From the NCBI GenBank assembly GCA_964428895.1, contig CAYRZU010000005.1:9499-73498 (forward strand): 64,000 nt of DNA, given 5' to 3'. Source of the stretch: HyVt-337 sp964428895 (GTDB lineage Bacteria; Planctomycetota; Phycisphaerae; SM23-33). This document shows, piece after piece, positions 8,208 to 17,805 of this stretch. The notes beneath the pieces are model-generated. The model had not been told where the DNA came from and ran no database searches. It saw only the letters and a list, made by a program, of their open reading frames with translations. Positions within the stretch are counted from its first letter, which is position 1. Every line of letters begins with the position of its first letter. The position numbers and the translations under genes are program-made.

Positions 8208-10628
8208 ATGCATGAACAAGCGCGTGGCAAACGAATAGCCCTCCTGGGCGCCGCACTGCAGTTGATCATTGCGGTGGTCCTGCTGATTACGGCGCTGTGG
8301 ACCGGGTCGCCGGCAACGCTGTGCTGCGCGTTGTTGGTGGCCGGCGGCGTGCTGCTGTGGCTGATGACGGCCATTCTGTTCTATTGTCATCAACTCCAGC
8401 AACGTGAACTGGCGGAGCTGGACGACCTGGCCCGACAGGAAGCGGCCGCCGGGACGATCTTCGAAGGCGACCACCTCGACGCGCATCGACAGGCTGAGGC
8501 CCGGGTGGCCTTTGTTTACCGATGGGTCACGCCGGCCTTCACCTTGCTGTGGGCGGCGTTAAACGCGGCGGTGGGGTTCTGGCTGTTGCAATGGGTCCGG
8601 GGGAATGATCCGGCCCTGGCGACCGATGCAGGCCCGGCGCTGCTGTTCGTGGTGCTGGTCGGGTTCGTGGGGTTCCTGTTTAGCGCTTACACCCTCGGCA
8701 TGAGTCGTCAGCAGATCTGGCGGCCCTTGCGAGCGCCGTCGGGCTTCATGTTGCTGGGGACACTGGCGACGTTGGCGGTGGTGGTGTCGTTGGCGGCGGT
8801 GGCATGGAAGAATAGCGGCGGCGTGGACCGCGTGGTCTCGTTCATCCTGCCTCTTATTCAATGGGTGTTGGCGGCGGAGTTGCTGATTGGGTTTGTGCTG
8901 AGCCTGTATCGGCCGCGCATGCCCGGCGGCGAGGACTGGCTGCCCTACGATTCTCGCGTGTTGGCCTTTGTGGCCAACCCCCAACGGATCGGCCGAGCCA
9001 TTGCCGATACCCTCAACTACCAGTTCGGGTTCGAAGTATCTCGGACGTGGTTCTCTCAGCTTCTGGCCAAGTCGCTGGCGCCGCTGTTGGTGATCGGCGC
9101 CGTGGCAATGGTGCTGATCAGCTCGATTGTAATTGTGGACCAGGGCGAGGTCGCCGTGGTGACCCACTGGGGTGAGGTCGACACTTCCGCCGAGCCGCTC
9201 GGGCCGGGCCTTCACATGAAATGGCCCTGGCCGATCGACCGGGCTCGGCACTTCGACACGCGCGTGCGGCAGTTGACGCTTGGCGTGGGTGGGCATCGTG
9301 AACATCGGCCGGACGTGGTTCAAGGCGGCACCTTCAAAGGGCGTGAGTTCGCTCTCTGGACCGAAGAGCACGGCGAGCACGCCGAGAGGGACTTCCTGGT
9401 GGCGGTTCCGCGGCGCGGTCACTCCGGTGACGATAAGGCCGATGACAAGACCGGGGTCGCACCGTCGGCCGAAACGCACGTCGAGGCTGCTCCGGGCGAT
9501 ACGGCTGCGGCGGATGAAGGCGCGGAAACCGTCGAGGGCAAAGTCCCTGCCGTCAATGTCATTCGTCTGGTCGGCGCGGTCCAGTACCGCGTCGTCGATC
9601 CCTATCGATTCGGCTACGTTTACGAAGACCCCGAGGAACTACTCAGCGAGATCGCTCATCGGGAGTTGATCGGCTACTGCTCCAGCGCCACGCTCTTGGA
9701 GGCCGGCGCCGAACCGACCGATCGGCCCGAGGCCATCATGGCCGATGGGCGTGAGGAAATGGTCCGGCGACTGGAGGATCGCATCCGCCAGGCCGTCACG
9801 GGCGGGCAGGTCGATCTGGGCGTGGAAATCGTGGCGGTGACCTTCCGCTCGGTTCATCCGGCCACGGAAGCGGCCGAGGCGTTCGAAGAAGTGCTCAGCG
9901 CCCGACTGGGCCAAGAGGTCCAGTACTACCGGGCGATGTCGCAAGCCAACCAGTACTACGTCAACATTGCCGACGATCCGGCCGTAGCGAGAAAGCTGGC
10001 GGCCGCTCTGAAACAGGCCAAGGCGCTGGCGTGGCTGGCCAACATGGAGCGGCAGGGGGCCGATGTGGCTGCCGGTGTCGCCAGGCCGCTGGATGCGTTG
10101 GATAAGGACATCCAAGACCTGGACGAGACGCTGCGCCGGGAGAGCATTCTGGGCAAGCTCCGCGGCGGGCAGACAACCGTGGCCGTGGACGTCCGCCGGA
10201 TCCTGTTGGCCCATCGCGAGCAGTTGGAACGAATCCGAGACGACGCCCAAGCCGGCCGACCGCTGGACCTGCCCGCCAAGATCGTCCGGGCCAGGCAGGA
10301 GGTGGAATCGCTCTTCGAAAGGGCCACCGGCGAACCGGCCAAAATCGTCGACAAGGCCTGGGCCGACCGCTGGAAATTGGAATTGGGCGAGCGAGGCCGA
10401 GCCAATGCGTTCGCTGCACAAGTGGCGGCGGACCAGGCGGCCCCGGACGTCTACCGACACGATCTGTACTTGGACGTCTGGGACGAGGTCCTGCCGTCGG
10501 CGCCCAAGTATGTCATTGGCGTGGACCCGAATCGGATCGAGCCCCGGCTGAATCTCGAGAAGGGACAGACCTTCTACGACCAGGTGGACTTCCGCCAGGC
10601 GACCAAGGGTGACGAGTCGGACGAATAA
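8208..10628 (+). CDS. SPFH/HflK-like protein with a multi-helix membrane domain
   Basis: 806 residues. The N-terminal third has about six hydrophobic segments (near residues 11-32, 39-61, 106-129, 141-164, 180-201, 210-235). A seventh (about 286-310) leads directly into an SPFH/band-7 domain that starts at VDQGEVAVVTHWGEV and contains LGPGLHMKWPWPID, a hallmark of HflK and stomatins. A charged insert of about 90 residues interrupts the SPFH domain. Classical HflK is about 400 residues with one membrane helix, so this one is doubled by an extra membrane domain. First of three consecutive SPFH genes. HflK/C proteins form membrane cages that control proteases such as FtsH, but no FtsH gene is here. 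The role is inferred. Confidence 0.85.
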   Translation: MHEQARGKRIALLGAALQLIIAVVLLITALWTGSPATLCCALLVAGGVLLWLMTAILFYCHQLQQRELAELDDLARQEAAAGTIFEGDHLDAHRQAEARVAFVYRWVTPAFTLLWAALNAAVGFWLLQWVRGNDPALATDAGPALLFVVLVGFVGFLFSAYTLGMSRQQIWRPLRAPSGFMLLGTLATLAVVVSLAAVAWKNSGGVDRVVSFILPLIQWVLAAELLIGFVLSLYRPRMPGGEDWLPYDSRVLAFVANPQRIGRAIADTLNYQFGFEVSRTWFSQLLAKSLAPLLVIGAVAMVLISSIVIVDQGEVAVVTHWGEVDTSAEPLGPGLHMKWPWPIDRARHFDTRVRQLTLGVGGHREHRPDVVQGGTFKGREFALWTEEHGEHAERDFLVAVPRRGHSGDDKADDKTGVAPSAETHVEAAPGDTAAADEGAETVEGKVPAVNVIRLVGAVQYRVVDPYRFGYVYEDPEELLSEIAHRELIGYCSSATLLEAGAEPTDRPEAIMADGREEMVRRLEDRIRQAVTGGQVDLGVEIVAVTFRSVHPATEAAEAFEEVLSARLGQEVQYYRAMSQANQYYVNIADDPAVARKLAAALKQAKALAWLANMERQGADVAAGVARPLDALDKDIQDLDETLRRESILGKLRGGQTTVAVDVRRILLAHREQLERIRDDAQAGRPLDLPAKIVRARQEVESLFERATGEPAKIVDKAWADRWKLELGERGRANAFAAQVAADQAAPDVYRHDLYLDVWDEVLPSAPKYVIGVDPNRIEPRLNLEKGQTFYDQVDFRQATKGDESDE

Positions 10629-10697
10629 GAAGCTTCATAGGGAACGAAAACGCCGTGCAAGAGTGCTCGGCGATGTGCTGAAGAAGGAAACGGTGCG

Positions 10698-11606
10698 ATG
10701 AAAACGTATCTGGGACTCATTGCTTTGGCCTTGCTGGTGGTGGTGGCGTTGCTGATCTACATGGTCACTTACACCGTTGGGTCAACCGAACTGGCGCTGG
10801 TGGCCAGGTTCGGCAAGGTCACGACCGTTCATGATGGGCGCTTGCCGGGCCAGGCGGGCCTGAAGTTCAAGTGGCCCCTGATCGACGGCCTGACCCGCTA
10901 CGACGGGCGGATTCAGCAGTTCGAGGACATCGAAAGCCAATTGACCACCAAGGACCAGCAGCAGATCTTGGTGACGATGTTCTGTCACTGGCGCATTGCC
11001 GATCCGGTCCGCTTCTACGCGCAGATCGAATCGATCGACAAGGCCGAGGCCCGAATCCGCGAGGCGCTGGTATCCGTCAAGAGCAGCGTGTTGAGCCAAT
11101 ACAACATGGATCAGCTAATCAATACCGATCCGGCCAGGATGAAGCTCGATGAGATCGAGCAAAAGGCGACCCGGGACCTCGCGGCGGTCGTGGCCGAGGC
11201 CTACGGTGTTGACGTGGTTGACGTGGGTATCAAATCGCTGGGATTGACTAAATCCATCACCAAGCAAGTGATCGAGGTCATGAAGAAGGAGCGGGAAGCG
11301 CAGATTAACGCCTTCCGGGCGGCAGGGACGTCTCGGGCCGACAAGATTCGCAGTCGCGCCCGTACCGCCAGTGAGGCGATTCTCGATTTTGCGCGTCTCA
11401 AGGCCGAGAACATTCGCACCCAGGGCTACCGAGAATCGGCGCGCCTGTATCAGGAATACGCCGAGCATCCGGAGTTTGCGATGTTCCTGAGGTCACTGGA
11501 ATCGCTCCGGCAGGAGCTGACGCAGCAGACCGTCATCTTTCTGGACGGCTCGAAGGTGCCCGGCGTGAAATACTTCAAGGAAACGCCGGATCTGTCGGGC
11601 CAATAG
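10698..11606 (+). CDS. SPFH/HflC-like protein
   Basis: 302 residues, the usual HflC length. One N-terminal membrane helix (LGLIALALLVVVALLIYMV) is followed by a band-7 domain (FGKVTTVHDGRLPGQAGLKFKWPLID) and the HflC-type helical segment with KKEREAQINAFRAAGTSRAD. The ATG at 10698 has AAGGA upstream. It lies 69 nt after the first SPFH gene and 41 nt before the third. It is probably a membrane-anchored subunit that hetero-oligomerises with its neighbours, by analogy with the HflK-HflC cage. Confidence 0.9.
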   Translation: MKTYLGLIALALLVVVALLIYMVTYTVGSTELALVARFGKVTTVHDGRLPGQAGLKFKWPLIDGLTRYDGRIQQFEDIESQLTTKDQQQILVTMFCHWRIADPVRFYAQIESIDKAEARIREALVSVKSSVLSQYNMDQLINTDPARMKLDEIEQKATRDLAAVVAEAYGVDVVDVGIKSLGLTKSITKQVIEVMKKEREAQINAFRAAGTSRADKIRSRARTASEAILDFARLKAENIRTQGYRESARLYQEYAEHPEFAMFLRSLESLRQELTQQTVIFLDGSKVPGVKYFKETPDLSGQ

Positions 11607-11647
11607 ACGCCCCAGCCGATTCGAATGAATCAAGTGGAGTTGAGAGC

Positions 11648-12958
11648 ATGGCAAGTGATGTTCATAACGATTGGGTGACGGTAAGGAGGCAGGATCGTCC
11701 GCCTCTGCATCGTCCGCCGGAGGATCCGGCCGCGGAAAGCCTCTCCTCGGCCCTTCGCGTCAGTTTCCGGCTGTTGAGGGCGATCATGCTCGTCATCGTG
11801 GTCGCGTTCTTCCTGACCGGCGTGCGAAGTGTCAAAGAAGGCCAAGCCGCCATTGTCTATCGATTTGGAGAGATCGTCGGCACGAAGAGCAAAGGCTTGT
11901 GCGTGTCCTGGCCCTTCCCGATCGGGCGGATCGAACTGGTGGACCTCAGTGAGCGGAAGCTGCGGGTGGACGACTTCTGGCTGGCCGAATACCCTGACGA
12001 GCTTGCCAAGCCGATGTCGGAGTGGCGGATCCGGTCGCAGGGCCTTCGCCCGGAATGGGACGGCGCCCTGTTCACGGGCGACGGCAATCTGGTCCACGTC
12101 CGGCTGACCTGCAACTATCAGATTCAGGCGGATCCCGCGCTGGGGATCGAGGACGACCCGCTGGTCTGGTACAAGACCAACGTGGATGATTCCGTTGTTG
12201 ACGGCCGATCGCAAACCAACGAACTGCTGCGGTCGATCATCTGCCACGAGGCGATCCGCTTGGCCGGCGGGCAAACGGCCGAACGACTTCGGCTGGCCCA
12301 GGACGAGTTTCGCCGCGAACTCGCCGAGGCCGTCCAGGCCGAGCTCAAGGCCATGCGGACGGGCATCGCGGTCAATACCATTACCATGCGGTTCGAGTGG
12401 CCCTTACGGGTGCGTCAGGATTATGAGGCGGCGACCGCGGCCCGACAAGAAGCCGAGAAGAAGATCAACGAAGCGCTCGCCGATGCCGAAGAGATGCTGA
12501 TTCGCGCCGCCGGGCCCAACTACCGGGAATTGGTGGGGGAGGCCGACGACACCTACGGGGGCCTGATCGGTCAATATGCCCTGGCGGTTGAACAGGGCCG
12601 ACGGGAGGACGCCGAACAGCTTCTCGTGAAAATCAACACTCTCTTGGACGGCTCGGACATCACCGGGCGAGTCGGGCCCATCATCGCCGAGGCTGAAGCT
12701 GAGAAGAACGCCATGATCGACATGCTGGCAGGCCGTGTGAATCGCTACCAGCAGTTGTTGCCGGAGTTCCTGCGTCAGCCCGATTTCATCGTTCAACGCC
12801 TTTGGGCTGAGACCCGGGACGAGATCCTCTCTCGGCCGTCCGTTGAGAAGTTCTACCTGCCGCCGGGGGAGGGGAAGGTGGTGGTGAAGATCGACCGTGA
12901 TCCGTCAGCCGCTCGCCGACTTCAGCAGGCCAGGAAACGAGGCGAGGAACACGAATAG
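11648..12958 (+). CDS. Third SPFH-domain protein
   Basis: 436 residues: a polar N-terminus of about 40 residues, one membrane helix (about 43-60: AIMLVIVVAFFLTGV), then a band-7 domain (VKEGQAAIVYRFGEIVGTKSKG, with GLCVSWPFPI) and a long helical region with heptad-like Ala/Glu-rich stretches (about 230-330). It is the most divergent of the three SPFH proteins. It ends 16 nt before the ABC ATPase start, so it is almost certainly co-transcribed with the transporter. Function unknown; a scaffold around the transporter is a reasonable guess. Confidence 0.83.
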   Translation: MASDVHNDWVTVRRQDRPPLHRPPEDPAAESLSSALRVSFRLLRAIMLVIVVAFFLTGVRSVKEGQAAIVYRFGEIVGTKSKGLCVSWPFPIGRIELVDLSERKLRVDDFWLAEYPDELAKPMSEWRIRSQGLRPEWDGALFTGDGNLVHVRLTCNYQIQADPALGIEDDPLVWYKTNVDDSVVDGRSQTNELLRSIICHEAIRLAGGQTAERLRLAQDEFRRELAEAVQAELKAMRTGIAVNTITMRFEWPLRVRQDYEAATAARQEAEKKINEALADAEEMLIRAAGPNYRELVGEADDTYGGLIGQYALAVEQGRREDAEQLLVKINTLLDGSDITGRVGPIIAEAEAEKNAMIDMLAGRVNRYQQLLPEFLRQPDFIVQRLWAETRDEILSRPSVEKFYLPPGEGKVVVKIDRDPSAARRLQQARKRGEEHE

Positions 12959-12974
12959 ACCACGGGTGTCGTGA

Positions 12975-14183
12975 ATGACTATGGTTGAGAACGTTGACAA
13001 CGTGATCGCCGCCGTTGGCCTGACGAAGGTGTTTCGGGACTTCTGGCTCCGCGAGAAGGTTACCGCCGTTTCTGATCTGGACATGCAGATCGCACGGGGC
13101 GAAATCTTCGGTCTCCTCGGCCCGAATGGCTCGGGCAAGACCACGACGCTGAATATGCTGTTGGGACTGCTCTTTCCGACACGTGGGCGGGTGGCGGTCT
13201 TCGGGAGGCCGCCGACCGACGTTCGCACCAAGGCGCGGGTGGGGTTCCTGCCTGAAGAAACCTACCTCTACCCGTTCCTGGATGCCCGGGAAACGCTGGA
13301 CTACTACGGCCGACTGTTCCACCAGCCGCGGCGGCAGCGCCAACGCCGCATCGACATGCTGTTGGAGATGGTGGGCTTGGCCGGCGTGGCCTATCGTCGC
13401 ATCAACGAATACTCCAAGGGCATGCAGCGTCGGATCGGTCTGGCCCAGGCCCTGATCAACGATCCCGACCTGCTGATCCTCGACGAACCCACTAGCGGCA
13501 TGGACCCGATCGGCACGCGGGAGGTCAAGGACCTCATCAGCGTCCTGGCCGAGCGCGGCAAGACGGTTCTGCTATCGAGCCACCTGCTGGCTGATGTGGA
13601 AGACGTGTGCAGCCGCGTGTGCGTGCTCTATGGTGGGCGGCAGCGATCGGTGGGCTTGGTAGATGACCTGCTGGCCAAGCACGCTTACACCCAGTTTACG
13701 ACCGAGCGACTGGACGAGTCGACGCTGGCCAAGATCAAAGCGGTCCTGTCCGACGCCGCCTGCGAACTTGTCGACGTCACGGCGCCCCGAGAGAAGCTGG
13801 AGGACCTGTTCCTCCGTATTGTTGAAGAGGCCCAGGCCAAGCGCGTGGCCACGGGCGGGGCCCTGGCCGGCGGCGAGGTGGCCGCGTTCCTCAAGACGGG
13901 CGACGACGGCGAGCAAGGTCGCGCCGTTATCGAAGGCCTGGTTTCCGCCGGGGAATTGGAGGAAGAACCGGGCGAGTCCGTGCCGGCTCCGGTTGCGCCA
14001 CCCCCCGAGGCCGACCGAGGGGTCCTGGACGACCTGGTCTCGGCCGCCCGCGAAAAATCGCCCCCCCCCGAGTCGTCAGACAGCGAGGCGCTTGCCGCCC
14101 CCGCGCCCTCGCCGCCGCAGTCTGATGTGGACCGTGGGGTCATTGACGATCTGACCGGGTCGTCGGAGGATGATCGGTCATGA
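12975..14183 (+). CDS. ABC transporter ATP-binding protein with repeat-bearing tail
   Basis: 402 residues. The first 230 are a standard ABC ATPase: Walker A GPNGSGKTT (49-57), signature YSKGMQRRIG, Walker B LLILDEPTSGMDP and the H-loop SSHLLADVED, of the kind that drives ABC-2 exporters. The tail (about 300-402) is acidic and Pro-rich and carries three copies of a short motif: GRAVIEGLVSA, DRGVLDDLVSA and DRGVIDDLTGS. The gene overlaps the permease start by 4 nt (ATGA), indicating translational coupling. Confidence 0.93.
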   Translation: MTMVENVDNVIAAVGLTKVFRDFWLREKVTAVSDLDMQIARGEIFGLLGPNGSGKTTTLNMLLGLLFPTRGRVAVFGRPPTDVRTKARVGFLPEETYLYPFLDARETLDYYGRLFHQPRRQRQRRIDMLLEMVGLAGVAYRRINEYSKGMQRRIGLAQALINDPDLLILDEPTSGMDPIGTREVKDLISVLAERGKTVLLSSHLLADVEDVCSRVCVLYGGRQRSVGLVDDLLAKHAYTQFTTERLDESTLAKIKAVLSDAACELVDVTAPREKLEDLFLRIVEEAQAKRVATGGALAGGEVAAFLKTGDDGEQGRAVIEGLVSAGELEEEPGESVPAPVAPPPEADRGVLDDLVSAAREKSPPPESSDSEALAAPAPSPPQSDVDRGVIDDLTGSSEDDRS

Positions 14184-15856
14184 CGCCGTTGTCATCGGCC
14201 AGGATGGCGAATCTGTCCGGCGGGACGTTGTCCATCGCGCGGCACACGATCCAGCAGTGCCTACGAATGAAGGTGGTAGGCATGTTCCTGGTGGTGGTGG
14301 GGTTGGGCCTCGGCGTGATGCCGTTCGCCATGACCGGGGACTGCACGTTGGCGGGCCGATTGCGGAGCTTCCTGACGCATGGGTCAAGTCTGCTGGCGAT
14401 CGCCCTAAGTATCCTGACGATCTTCCTGTCGATCTGGGTTGTTACCGAAGATGTTCGAAGCCGTCAGGTCTTCTCGGTGGCGGTCAAGCCGGTCAGCCGA
14501 TGGCAGTACATCCTGGGCCGATGGCTGGGCATCTGCCTGCTGAATGTCGGCTTATTGCTGATCGGGGCCCTGATGATGCTGGGGCTGGCCCAATACTTGC
14601 GGACCGGGGCGATCCAAGAGCCCAAGAGCCAGATGGACCGCCAGGTGGTGGAGACGCAGGTCTTCACCGCCCGGCGCCGGATCTCTCCCGAGCCGGAAGA
14701 CATCGCCGGACGCGTTGATGCCCGCATTCAAGAGATGAAGGCGAATCAGACCTTCGCCGATGCCCTGGAGGGGTTCCGTATTCAGGTTGGCGGCGATACC
14801 GAGCGGGCCCTGGAGATCCTGGCCCAGGACGTTGAGAAGGACATCACCAGCAAACTGTATTCGATTGCGCCGGGTCAGTCCAAGCGGTGGCAATTTCGAG
14901 AGCTGGACCTTCAAGGCGTCGGCGCGCGCGGAACGGGTACGGTCGTCTCGGTCGATGAGCAGACCAATCGCCTTTGGGTAGACGTGCCCGCCAGTGTGTT
15001 GGCGCGGTTGGTGTTCGCCGGGCCCGTGCTTCTTGGCAACGTAGAAGGCCGAGCGCGACGGCTCGATGGGGCCAAGGTCCAGATCCAGTTGGGCCTGGAA
15101 GACATGCGAAGCCCTCGGATGGCCTCCCTCTCTCCGGGCGATGAGATCGACGTGGCGGTCGATCCGATGATCCAGTTGACCTATATGGCAGACATGGCGC
15201 GGCAGTCGGGCGATCGGCGGTTCAGCGGCCACTGGCAGGTCCGGAGCCCCGCCGGCGGCGACCAATTCGTTGATGTTCGCAGTGATCTGAACCGGCAACC
15301 CGTTACCCTAACCATTTCGGCGCGGGTCGTGGACGATCAGGGCCGGACGGATGTGACGTTCAAGAATCTCCCTCATCTGAGGACGGGCGAGGTCTCCACG
15401 GTGACGATTCTGCCCGAGGACGTGGCGGTGTTGTTTCGGGCCGGCACGTTCGGGGGAAACTTCCTTCGCGGCATGCTCCTGCTGATGTTGCAGTTGATGT
15501 ACCTGGCGGCCGTCGGCGTGTTCGCCGGGAGCTTCCTGATCTTCCCGGTGGCGTGTTTGTTTGCGTTCTCGCTCTTGCCGTTCAGCTTGGCCGGGAGCTT
15601 TCTCCGTGATGCGGTGGACCCTCAATTCCTGCCACAGGCGTTGGTGGGTAGCTATTGGATCGTCCAAGCCATGGGCATCTTGCTTCCGGACTTCGAGAGC
15701 ACGGCCCCGGGGGAATGGTTCGTCAAGGGCATGATGATTCCATGGCGCTTTGTCGGCAAGGTGGCTTTGCTGACGCTGGTGATTCGCACCACTCTCTTGT
15801 TGCTGTTCGGGTGTGTGATCTTTTCTCGACGTGAACTGGCCCGGGTACAGGTGTGA
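14180..15856 (+). CDS. ABC-2 type permease with large extracytoplasmic domain
   Basis: 558 residues. Three N-terminal helices (about 33-52, 68-90, 112-133) are followed by a soluble segment of about 290 residues, then four to five C-terminal helices (about 430-553). The soluble domain is probably outside the cytoplasm and looks beta-rich (FTLTISARVVDDQGRTD-like sequence), resembling permeases whose insert contacts a substrate or envelope partner. Coupled to the ATPase gene by overlap. The 19 nt gap to the next gene places all three in one operon with the SPFH genes. Confidence 0.85.
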   Translation: MTPLSSARMANLSGGTLSIARHTIQQCLRMKVVGMFLVVVGLGLGVMPFAMTGDCTLAGRLRSFLTHGSSLLAIALSILTIFLSIWVVTEDVRSRQVFSVAVKPVSRWQYILGRWLGICLLNVGLLLIGALMMLGLAQYLRTGAIQEPKSQMDRQVVETQVFTARRRISPEPEDIAGRVDARIQEMKANQTFADALEGFRIQVGGDTERALEILAQDVEKDITSKLYSIAPGQSKRWQFRELDLQGVGARGTGTVVSVDEQTNRLWVDVPASVLARLVFAGPVLLGNVEGRARRLDGAKVQIQLGLEDMRSPRMASLSPGDEIDVAVDPMIQLTYMADMARQSGDRRFSGHWQVRSPAGGDQFVDVRSDLNRQPVTLTISARVVDDQGRTDVTFKNLPHLRTGEVSTVTILPEDVAVLFRAGTFGGNFLRGMLLLMLQLMYLAAVGVFAGSFLIFPVACLFAFSLLPFSLAGSFLRDAVDPQFLPQALVGSYWIVQAMGILLPDFESTAPGEWFVKGMMIPWRFVGKVALLTLVIRTTLLLLFGCVIFSRRELARVQV

Positions 15857-15875
15857 CCGGCGAGGCACAGTGGAT

Positions 15876-17801
15876 ATGACACGAATTCGCGTCAGGCAGA
15901 TCGGGTGGACGTTATTGGCCTTGGCCTGCGCGGTCGCGGCAGGGGCTTTCCGGGCGCCGATGTCCGAACAAGCTGGCGAGCATGAGCTCTACATTGAGTC
16001 GACCAATATGGCCGACGTGGCCTTGATGCAGATTCTGCCCGGGGGGTTGCGGGCCTTGGCCTTCAACTATGTGTGGCTGCAATCCCAGGAGAAGCACCAG
16101 GCCGGCCGACACTACGACGCGCGACAGTTGGCGGAATTGGCGTGTAAGCTCATGCCTAGCTTCCCGGGCGTCTGGTCCTTCCACTCCTGGAACATGGCGT
16201 GGAACATCTCCGTGACCACACACACGCGGGAAGAGCGGTGGCATTGGGTCGACCAGGGCCTGCGGCTGCTTCGGGATGAGGCCATTCCTCGGAATCGCAA
16301 GGCGATCCTGCTCTACAAGGAATTGGGGTGGATCTTCTTCTTCAAGATGGGCCGTTCGCTGGACGAGTACCACGAATACTACAAGCAGCAGTGGGCGTCT
16401 CAGATGCAGCACCTGTTGGGCTCGCCCGGTTTCGGCGACACCGCGGAGGTCATTGACGCGTTCCGGCCCATCGCTCTGGCGCCCCTGGACAAGACACTGT
16501 CGCGGCAGGGGCAGTGGACGGTTCAGCCGGATCAGCGAGATAGGCTCCTGGCTGATGCTGCAGTGAAGGCCTACGCCGACCAGCTCGACGCTTTCGGGAT
16601 TGGAATCAACCGAAGCTTTCTGGCCGCCTACAACCGCTTCAGCCAAGATGAACCGGTGGCGTCGGTGCGGACCGTGCCGGCGGATCTGGAGGCGTTTCGT
16701 GACCAGGAGCTATCGGCTCTAATCAACAGCGATGAGCACGCTGAGGCCCGGAGCAAGATCCTGGCGTTCCTTCGGGCGCAGATCCTCTGGAACGAATACA
16801 AGATGGACCCGGCCCGGATGTTGCAGTTGATGGTCGACTACGAATGCCCCTTTGATTGGCGGATGGTCTTCCCTCACGGGCTGTATTGGGTCCGGCAGGG
16901 CTTCGACATCGCTCAGCCGGACGTGGCCGAGGATACCACCACGCTCAACACGCAACGAATCGCCATGTTCTGCATGCGGACGCTGATTCGCGAGGGGCGG
17001 CTGATCTATCAGGAGGACCCGCGTGACCCCGAGGCGCCTGCGCTGACGAATCTGTCAGACATGCGGTACGTCTGGCCCGCCCACGACGAGTACGTACGCG
17101 CCATCGACCAAATCGTGGCGGACACCGCCGACCTGGGGGACGACGCCCAATCCATCCGGGATAACGTCTATCGGGAAGGACACATCGCCTTCTTGAAGGA
17201 CGTCATTCCGATGCTTTACGCCGCCGACCGACGCGCCGAGGCGGCGGAGCTGTATCGGTATGTCAAAGACACCTACAACCCCATCGCGCCGGAATGGCAC
17301 ACCGACGTGAACGCCTTCGTCATTCAGTGGCTCAATCAAGAAGGGAGGCTCTTGCCGGAAGTGGCTTCCAGCCAGGTCAATGCGGCCCTGACGGCGGCGT
17401 TGGTCTCTTTGGCCAGAGGCGACAATGCGCGCTTCCGCGAGAGCTACAACTACGCCTACAACAAGGTCTATCGCGTCTATCAAGAGCGCGCCAACGAGGA
17501 CAAGAGGTTCATTCCGTTCGAGATGTTCGTGGCGTTTCTGACCCGGGGCATTCTGGTTCGCCCCCCGGCCTTTGGCGTGGAACTGACGCTGGAAGAGCGG
17601 TCCACGCTCTATGAAGCCATTGTCGGCCATCTGCCCGCCAATATCGTGGTGGAGATGTACGAGACGATCGCCCCGCACCTGGCCCGGCAGTGCGCCGAAG
17701 CAGGAGTCGATGTCGATCGCTATTTCCCCCCGCCTCCGGGTCTCACGCAGTCCGGTAACGGTGCCAACGACGAGGCGGCTGGCGACCAACCGCGACGGTA
17801 G
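15876..17801 (+). CDS. Large exported or membrane-anchored protein of unknown function
   Basis: 641 residues from the ATG at 15876; the longer frame would start inside the permease gene. The N-terminus RIRVRQIGWTLLALACAVAAGAF is a signal anchor or signal peptide. The remainder is helical and Trp/Tyr-rich, and the helix-pair spacing (repeated A-E-L and Y-R-Y-V-K segments) suggests TPR-like packing, but no repeat is clear enough to call. As the last gene of the SPFH/ABC operon it is likely a periplasmic partner of the transporter. The stop is 4 nt from the convergent uvrC stop. Confidence 0.75.
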   Translation: MTRIRVRQIGWTLLALACAVAAGAFRAPMSEQAGEHELYIESTNMADVALMQILPGGLRALAFNYVWLQSQEKHQAGRHYDARQLAELACKLMPSFPGVWSFHSWNMAWNISVTTHTREERWHWVDQGLRLLRDEAIPRNRKAILLYKELGWIFFFKMGRSLDEYHEYYKQQWASQMQHLLGSPGFGDTAEVIDAFRPIALAPLDKTLSRQGQWTVQPDQRDRLLADAAVKAYADQLDAFGIGINRSFLAAYNRFSQDEPVASVRTVPADLEAFRDQELSALINSDEHAEARSKILAFLRAQILWNEYKMDPARMLQLMVDYECPFDWRMVFPHGLYWVRQGFDIAQPDVAEDTTTLNTQRIAMFCMRTLIREGRLIYQEDPRDPEAPALTNLSDMRYVWPAHDEYVRAIDQIVADTADLGDDAQSIRDNVYREGHIAFLKDVIPMLYAADRRAEAAELYRYVKDTYNPIAPEWHTDVNAFVIQWLNQEGRLLPEVASSQVNAALTAALVSLARGDNARFRESYNYAYNKVYRVYQERANEDKRFIPFEMFVAFLTRGILVRPPAFGVELTLEERSTLYEAIVGHLPANIVVEMYETIAPHLARQCAEAGVDVDRYFPPPPGLTQSGNGANDEAAGDQPRR

Positions 17802-17805
17802 AGGC

